Shown: piece by piece, positions 60,901 to 64,000 of the stretch | Position numbering within the stretch: the stretch's first letter is position 1 | Layout of the letters: the number at the start of each line of letters is the position of its first letter | DNA from: Gemmatimonadaceae bacterium | GTDB lineage: Bacteria > Gemmatimonadota > Gemmatimonadetes > Gemmatimonadales > Gemmatimonadaceae | Assembly: GCA_016720905.1 (NCBI GenBank) | Contig: JADKJT010000011.1 | Location: 1-64,000, forward strand | Reading direction: 5' to 3' | Length of the DNA: 64,000 bases | Made by a program: the position numbers and the translations under genes | The notes under the pieces: generated by a model | The model's input: the letters and a program-made list of their open reading frames with translations, nothing else | The model's database searches: none | Told to the model about the DNA's origin: nothing

Positions 60901-61122
60901 AATGCCCGAAAGCTTGTCCTCAAGTCGGGTGACAACTTCACGCTCGACCACGTCGGGCGCGGCGCCCGGATACCCAACACCCACGAACACCACGGGTGGC
61001 GCCAGCTCGGGGAACTCATCCGTGTCGAGTCGGAGCAGCGACGCGATGCCGAAGACCGCCAAAGCCAGCATCGACACGACGGTGATGATCGGCCGGCGTA
61101 TCGCGAAATCAGAAATGAACAT
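57958..61122 (-). CDS. RND-family efflux transporter (HAE1/AcrB-like)
   Basis: 1054 residues, the usual length. Starts MFISDFAIRRPIITVVSML. Two sets of membrane helices and two large periplasmic loops; the proton-relay aspartates are in GILIDDAIVVRENIVRH and the second half has LMLMGIVAKNAILLIDFAK-like VMMLMGIVAKNAILLIDFA. No periplasmic adaptor or outer-membrane channel gene is adjacent, so partners must be elsewhere. Probable drug, dye or lipid export. Confidence 0.94.
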   Translation of the reverse strand: MFISDFAIRRPIITVVSMLALAVFGIASLLRLDTDEFPELAPPVVFVGVGYPGAAPDVVEREVVTRLEDKLSGIGGIDKLNSSSTDGFGQIVVTFVFSKDLDQAMQDVRDAISAVRPQLPQEMLEPVVYRFDPNQRPIVSLALTSATLSTPVLTQLADGLIGGELRSISGVAQVNIVGGDSAQLNVNVRPGALAAVGVGIDQVVSAVRSQNLAAPVGRVNGALERRVIRLDGRLEHPEEFAQIVVARRGDGLVRLGELADVDAGAAEPTSSAVYNGTPAIGLDIIKSREASTTAVSEAIRARMTELQATLPAGTRLEMVRDGGVRIDNSVRNVEETLVEGAALTVLVVFLFLNSWRSTVITGLALPVSVLAAFAPLLAFGFTLNVMSLMGLSLAIGILIDDAIVVRENIVRHIEMGKDHVRASHEGTNEIGLAVTATTFAIVAVFVPVGFMPGIAGQLFKPFALTIASAVLVSLFVSFSLDPMLSAYWPDPQLEAHQRRNALARVLDRFNVWFDRQADRYKIVIGWALDHRWWMIAIAVGSLLLAIGLQMRFGGFGFAPIQDNSELNVSVEAPPGSTLEYTVGKAEEVARIIRRHAEVAYCYTTAGSATGSGAVDVAAIYVRLVPKRERHISQEAMAAVIREEIGHVAGAVTNTFTAASLGGNQKAMQLQIQGPDATTLGRLALQIADSVRQVKGAVDVGLSTKGETPELRVRVNRGLASSMGVNVAQLATALRFAFAGVETGTWVDPAGISRAVRVRLAPGARERVRDVASLPIMVAGAAGTGGTTPYVPLEQVAVITAENGPAQIDHFQRRRVVTVGANVVGASMGNVAQDVMTRVGQVPLPPGYRITEGGQVESQNQMFGSIITSLGVAVMLMYLILVVQFGSFLEPLVILISLPLSLIGVVGALLATGDTLNVMSLIGVMMLMGIVAKNAILLIDFAKWAHTSGRLSVRDALVEAGRIRLRPILMTTLALIAGMIPVALGFGEGGDFRAPLGRAVIGGVIASTVLTLVVVPTVYEIMEHWRGTVLRKFGIGVAATGAAATPIAPAMDGAS

Positions 61123-61175
61123 GGCGCAGCGTTAAGAGGGGAGCGGATCAACAGGCAGGCGTCGCCAACATCCGC

Positions 61176-61204
61176 TTGACGGGCACTGGAAACAATACAT
61201 CTTT
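61176..61204 (+). promoter_or_regulatory. Possible promoter for the Tat-exported protein
   Basis: TTGACG at 61176-61181 followed after 16-17 bases by CATCTTT (61198-61204). The -35 is good and the -10 is poor. It lies about 70 bases before the ATG at 61273. Confidence 0.35.
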
Positions 61205-61272
61205 TCGCATCTGTTGGTCCGGTTCGCCTCGCATCCGCCCGCGTGGCCGGTCCACCTCACAGGAGGTACGCC

Positions 61273-61941
61273 ATGACCGATTCGACCGTTGCCCGTCGCT
61301 CGTTCCTTGCCCGCCTCGCTTCCGGTGCGGCGGCGTTCACCGCCGCAATCGGCAGCGGTGCTGTTCTCCCGACCATCGCGCATGCCGCTCCCGCTCCGGA
61401 CGAAATGGACAAATGGTTTGGCGGCATGACCGGCGTGAACAAGTCCCTCTACGACTGCGCGTCCATCGCCAGCGCCGCCGACGGCGTGATGTTTGCGCGA
61501 AATCTCATCAAGTTCAGCGCGGATAAGCTGGGCACGAAGGACGCCGACAACAGTGTGGTGGTGTGTTTCCGGCACATCGCGACGCCCTTCGGTTACAACG
61601 ACGCGATGTGGGCGAAGTATCCGGCGTTCATCTCCATGTTGAGCATCACCGACCCCGTCACGAAGAAGGCCGCCACGCGAAACTTCCTGCTGCACGACGA
61701 AGTCGAGGGAGAACCTGGCGCGAATCTGCCCGGGATTCGTGCACACGGCGTGCAATTCGCGATTTGCGGTGCCGCGACGGCGTACTTTGCCAAGCAGCTT
61801 GCCGGGAAGTCCGGCAATGCCAAGCAGATTGAGGCGGACCTGGCCGCCAACCTCATTCCGGGAGCGCGCATGGCACCGGCAGGTGTCGTGGCCGTCCAAC
61901 GCGCGCAGAAAGCCGGATTCGCCTACACGTACGCAGGCTGA
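61273..61941 (+). CDS. Tat-exported protein, possibly DsrE-like
   Basis: 222 residues from the ATG at 61273, with a consensus AGGAGG at 61261-61266. Twin-arginine signal ARRSFLARLASGAAAFTAAI, cleaved after AHA. The mature part has NSVVVCFRHIATPFGYNDAM, RAHGVQFAICGAATAYFAK and a C-terminal PAGVVAVQRAQKAGFAYTY; the order of strand, central cysteine and closing aGvvavqrAQ...Y recalls DsrE/DsrF-like proteins. That assignment is tentative. The Tat signal implies folding, and possibly cofactor loading, before export. Confidence 0.8.
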   Translation: MTDSTVARRSFLARLASGAAAFTAAIGSGAVLPTIAHAAPAPDEMDKWFGGMTGVNKSLYDCASIASAADGVMFARNLIKFSADKLGTKDADNSVVVCFRHIATPFGYNDAMWAKYPAFISMLSITDPVTKKAATRNFLLHDEVEGEPGANLPGIRAHGVQFAICGAATAYFAKQLAGKSGNAKQIEADLAANLIPGARMAPAGVVAVQRAQKAGFAYTYAG

Positions 61942-61972
61942 TCACGCACTACCCCGCCGCCCCGACGCACAC

Positions 61973-62662
61973 TCAGGCGCCGGGGGGCTTCTTGGCTGGC
62001 GGCGGCGCAGTCTTGGTCGCGGGCGCTTTGGTCGGCGCCGCCGTCTTCGCTTTGGGTGCCGCCGTGGTGGGTTTTGCTTCCGGCTTTGGCGCGACCACTG
62101 GCGCGGGCACCGGTTCGCGAACCGGAATCGGGGCGGGGCTCACTGGCGGCGGCGGCGGGAGCAGCATGGCCTTGATCACGTCCTCCGGCACCTTGCTGGT
62201 GTTCAGACTCACCAACCCGGATGCGCTGACATCGAAGGTCGAGCGGGACATTTGAATCTTCGCCAGCACCAGTTGCTTCGGCACCTTGCCGCCCAGCATG
62301 CGCACCACAATCTCATTGGTCAACACTTCGTCGAGACCGGTGAGCGTGGAAGGGGCCGATCCACTGCGCCGCGCGTTGTCGCCCACCTGCAACATCAGTT
62401 TGATGATGTTCTGGTCGACCTTGAACCCGACAAGCCCAATGAGGCCGTCGGACGACAGGTCGAACCCGGGACGCGCCGAGTTGATCTTGCCAACAATGAG
62501 GTCTTTGGAAAGCTTGCCGGCGACCATCTGCACCACCGTGGCGTTACTCAGCACTTCGGTGTCGCCTTGTGCCAACATCGGCTGCGGCGGAATGCACGCG
62601 AGCGCGCCCAGCACGAACGCGCAGCGGCCGACGACAACACGCACAACTCGGGTGACGTGCAT
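61973..62662 (-). CDS. Exported protein with duplicated motif and Pro/Ala/Lys tail
   Basis: 229 residues from the ATG at 62662; GAGGAGG lies just upstream. Signal peptide FVLGALACIPPQPMLAQ. Two copies of an approximately 55-residue unit: LSNATVVQMVAGKLSKDLIV and LTNEIVVRMLGGKVPKQLVL, each ending in a FDLSSDGL/FDVSASGL-type turn and an IIKLML/VIKAML helix. The last 65 residues are Pro/Ala/Lys-rich and probably disordered, able to reach into the cell wall. Related duplicated units occur in many exported proteins of unknown function. Confidence 0.8.
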   Translation of the reverse strand: MHVTRVVRVVVGRCAFVLGALACIPPQPMLAQGDTEVLSNATVVQMVAGKLSKDLIVGKINSARPGFDLSSDGLIGLVGFKVDQNIIKLMLQVGDNARRSGSAPSTLTGLDEVLTNEIVVRMLGGKVPKQLVLAKIQMSRSTFDVSASGLVSLNTSKVPEDVIKAMLLPPPPPVSPAPIPVREPVPAPVVAPKPEAKPTTAAPKAKTAAPTKAPATKTAPPPAKKPPGA

Positions 62663-62747
62663 CAGGTCCTCCTCAGTAGGGCCGCGGAACGCCCGCAGGC
62701 CGGTGAACATGCGGCGCGCCCCCAATGCTCGCAAGGGAACCGACCGC

Positions 62748-63329
62748 TCACCCGACGAGCGCTGCCGTGAATCGCGCCCGCATCTCGAATCCGTCACGAG
62801 TCGGCAACACCCGTGGCAGCTCCTCGCGGGCGATACACGCACGAATCAGAATCGGCCCTCGGCCCTGGTGCACCAGCGCGCGCATCATCGGCGCGCGGTG
62901 CATGTCGGACATCGTGTGTGATTCGGCGAATCCGCAGGCCTTCGCCACGCTGGCGAGATCAACCCCTGCGCTGGTGTGACTGGCCTGCATGCCGGTTTCA
63001 CCGTACCGACCGTTGTCCAGCACCACCACACTCAGGTTGTGCGGTTGCTTCACGCCAATGGTCGCGAGGCTTCCCAGCCCCATCAGCGCGTCACCGTCGC
63101 CGGTGAGCACGACGACCCGTTGCGCCGGTCTCGCCAATGCGACACCGAGGCCAATCATGGCCGTCCCGCCCATGCCACCCCACTGATACAGGTTGAGCGG
63201 GTGATCGCCCGCCGCGGCCACGTCGTACGTTGTCGAGCCCAGGCCGCTCACCACGATCAGATCGTTGCGATCCACCAGCAGGGCCCGCACGAAGTCACGC
63301 CGATTGAGCGTTCCGTTCGGCATCGACAT
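62748..63329 (-). CDS. ThDP-dependent decarboxylase, C-terminal (cofactor-binding) subunit
   Basis: 193 residues from the ATG at 63329; TGATG overlap with the preceding stop. ThDP-binding motif VVVLTGDGDALMGLGSLATI with VVVLDNGRYGETG (DN in place of the usual NN). NLYQWGGMGGTAMIGLGVAL matches the C-terminal half of phosphonopyruvate/sulfopyruvate decarboxylases. Works with the subunit encoded upstream; product is probably an aldehyde. The exact 2-oxoacid is not determined. Confidence 0.88.
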   Translation of the reverse strand: MSMPNGTLNRRDFVRALLVDRNDLIVVSGLGSTTYDVAAAGDHPLNLYQWGGMGGTAMIGLGVALARPAQRVVVLTGDGDALMGLGSLATIGVKQPHNLSVVVLDNGRYGETGMQASHTSAGVDLASVAKACGFAESHTMSDMHRAPMMRALVHQGRGPILIRACIAREELPRVLPTRDGFEMRARFTAALVG

Positions 63330-63862
63330 CAGCGGGTCCACCGCTTGTGACCGATCAACTGCTGCGACAGCACGACCGCCACGGGCGCCTGCTCGTTGAA
63401 CGCGATGTCGCAGGCGGTTCCCACGATGGCGTCCACCGTCTCCGGCGTCTCTACCCGGAACGTGCGGAAACCGCACTGCCTGAGCACATCCTCAGTGATC
63501 GCACCCATGGGCACCTGCCAGGAATTGAACTCGCCTGCCTCACCACGCATCGTGACGAACAGCAGACACGGCACACCAAAGCCGTGCACGATGGAAAACA
63601 TGTTCACGCAATTCCCCACCCCGCTGCTTTGCATCAGCAACGCCGCACGTTGTCCGCCAAGCGCGGCGCCGACCGTCAGCGCAACCCCTTCTTCTTCCGT
63701 CGTCAGGACCACATCGGCGATGTCCGGATCGTCAATGCATCGTTCGATCAACTGCGCGTGTCCGGCATCGGGCACATAGCCCACCTGCCGCACCTGAACG
63801 CGTTGCAGGTGCGCGAAGATCGCATCGGGCCACACGGGCCGGGACGGCGTGGTGTCTGGCAT
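63329..63862 (-). CDS. ThDP-dependent decarboxylase, N-terminal (PYR) subunit
   Basis: 177 residues from the ATG at 63862. PYR-domain features: VGYVPDAGHAQLIERCIDDP, the activating glutamate in VVLTTEEEGVALTVGAALGG, and LLMQSSGVGNCVNMFSIVHG. Together with the next gene it forms the split type of sulfopyruvate (ComD/ComE-like) or phosphonopyruvate decarboxylase. No phosphonate mutase or coenzyme M gene is in view, so the substrate is open. Confidence 0.88.
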   Translation of the reverse strand: MPDTTPSRPVWPDAIFAHLQRVQVRQVGYVPDAGHAQLIERCIDDPDIADVVLTTEEEGVALTVGAALGGQRAALLMQSSGVGNCVNMFSIVHGFGVPCLLFVTMRGEAGEFNSWQVPMGAITEDVLRQCGFRTFRVETPETVDAIVGTACDIAFNEQAPVAVVLSQQLIGHKRWTR

Positions 63863-64000
63863 ATGGGTAGTCTACTGTCCGGCTTGCTGGCGCGCCGCGT
63901 CTCCTCCTTCGGGCGGCAAAGCCCCGGACATGAGTCCCGATCTGTGCCGCGCTGGCGCCTTGGTGCGGCGCGTTCTTTCTTTCGTCACCAACGGCCCCGC
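63863..64000. other. Right window edge, no gene seen
   Basis: 138 bases upstream of the ThDP subunit gene. It should contain that gene's promoter, but I see no clear hexamer pair. No open frame with coding character. Confidence 0.4.

Overview
The window is high-GC and densely coded, with no rRNA, tRNA, insertion sequence, phage gene or CRISPR array that I can see. The gene content looks like a free-living heterotroph of the Gemmatimonadota, judged by style rather than by a marker gene. It includes secreted amidohydrolases, glycine-rich Asp-box (VPS10/sortilin-like) propellers, a Ser/Thr kinase with a TolB-like tail, a DUF5666 lipoprotein, a TonB-plug-like small lipoprotein and DUF5916 barrels.

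Layout. Positions 1-6550 are badly broken by indels: an ABC1/UbiB-like kinase (minus), a COG3349-type flavoprotein (plus) and a TonB receptor (minus) are recognisable only by joining frames. A minus-strand run reads methyltransferase (12794-11811), a ~1720-residue pseudokinase/ATPase/GAF/cyclase protein (11779-6609, two frameshifts) and the TonB receptor. A plus-strand run from 13026 to 28732 holds an orphan 160-residue protein, an 1177-residue double acetoacetate-decarboxylase-like protein, a plug-like lipoprotein, an M28 peptidase, an amidohydrolase, an Asp-box propeller (one frameshift), an alkaline-phosphatase-like protein, two tandem RCC1-type lipoproteins and a DAO-type oxidoreductase. 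Several of these genes overlap at ATGA or similar junctions.

From 28.7 to 46.4 kb the genes are mixed in direction: serine hydrolase, two small outer-membrane barrels, RidA-like protein, kinase-TolB sensor, M24 peptidase with divergent amidohydrolase, a DUF4342/L-serine dehydratase pair, a Uma2 nuclease, a DUF5916 barrel, an LVIVD lipoprotein and a YVTN propeller. From 46.5 to 64 kb there is an amidohydrolase fused to a seven-bladed FG-GAP/ASPIC propeller, a gamma-glutamylcyclotransferase-DinB fusion, a glycosidase-like protein, an esterase, a YdjM-like membrane hydrolase, a DUF5666 lipoprotein, an S9 peptidase, an RND pump, a Tat-exported protein, a repeat protein and a two-subunit ThDP decarboxylase.

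Taken together, most products are exported enzymes for peptide and cyclic-amide breakdown (M28, S9 and M24 peptidases, three amidohydrolases, serine dehydratase, amino-acid oxidase), surrounded by cell-surface propellers and outer-membrane proteins. The most unusual items are the amidohydrolase-FG-GAP fusion, the GGCT-DinB fusion, the double ADC-like protein with its orphan partner, and the apparently dead kinase domain heading the cyclase protein.
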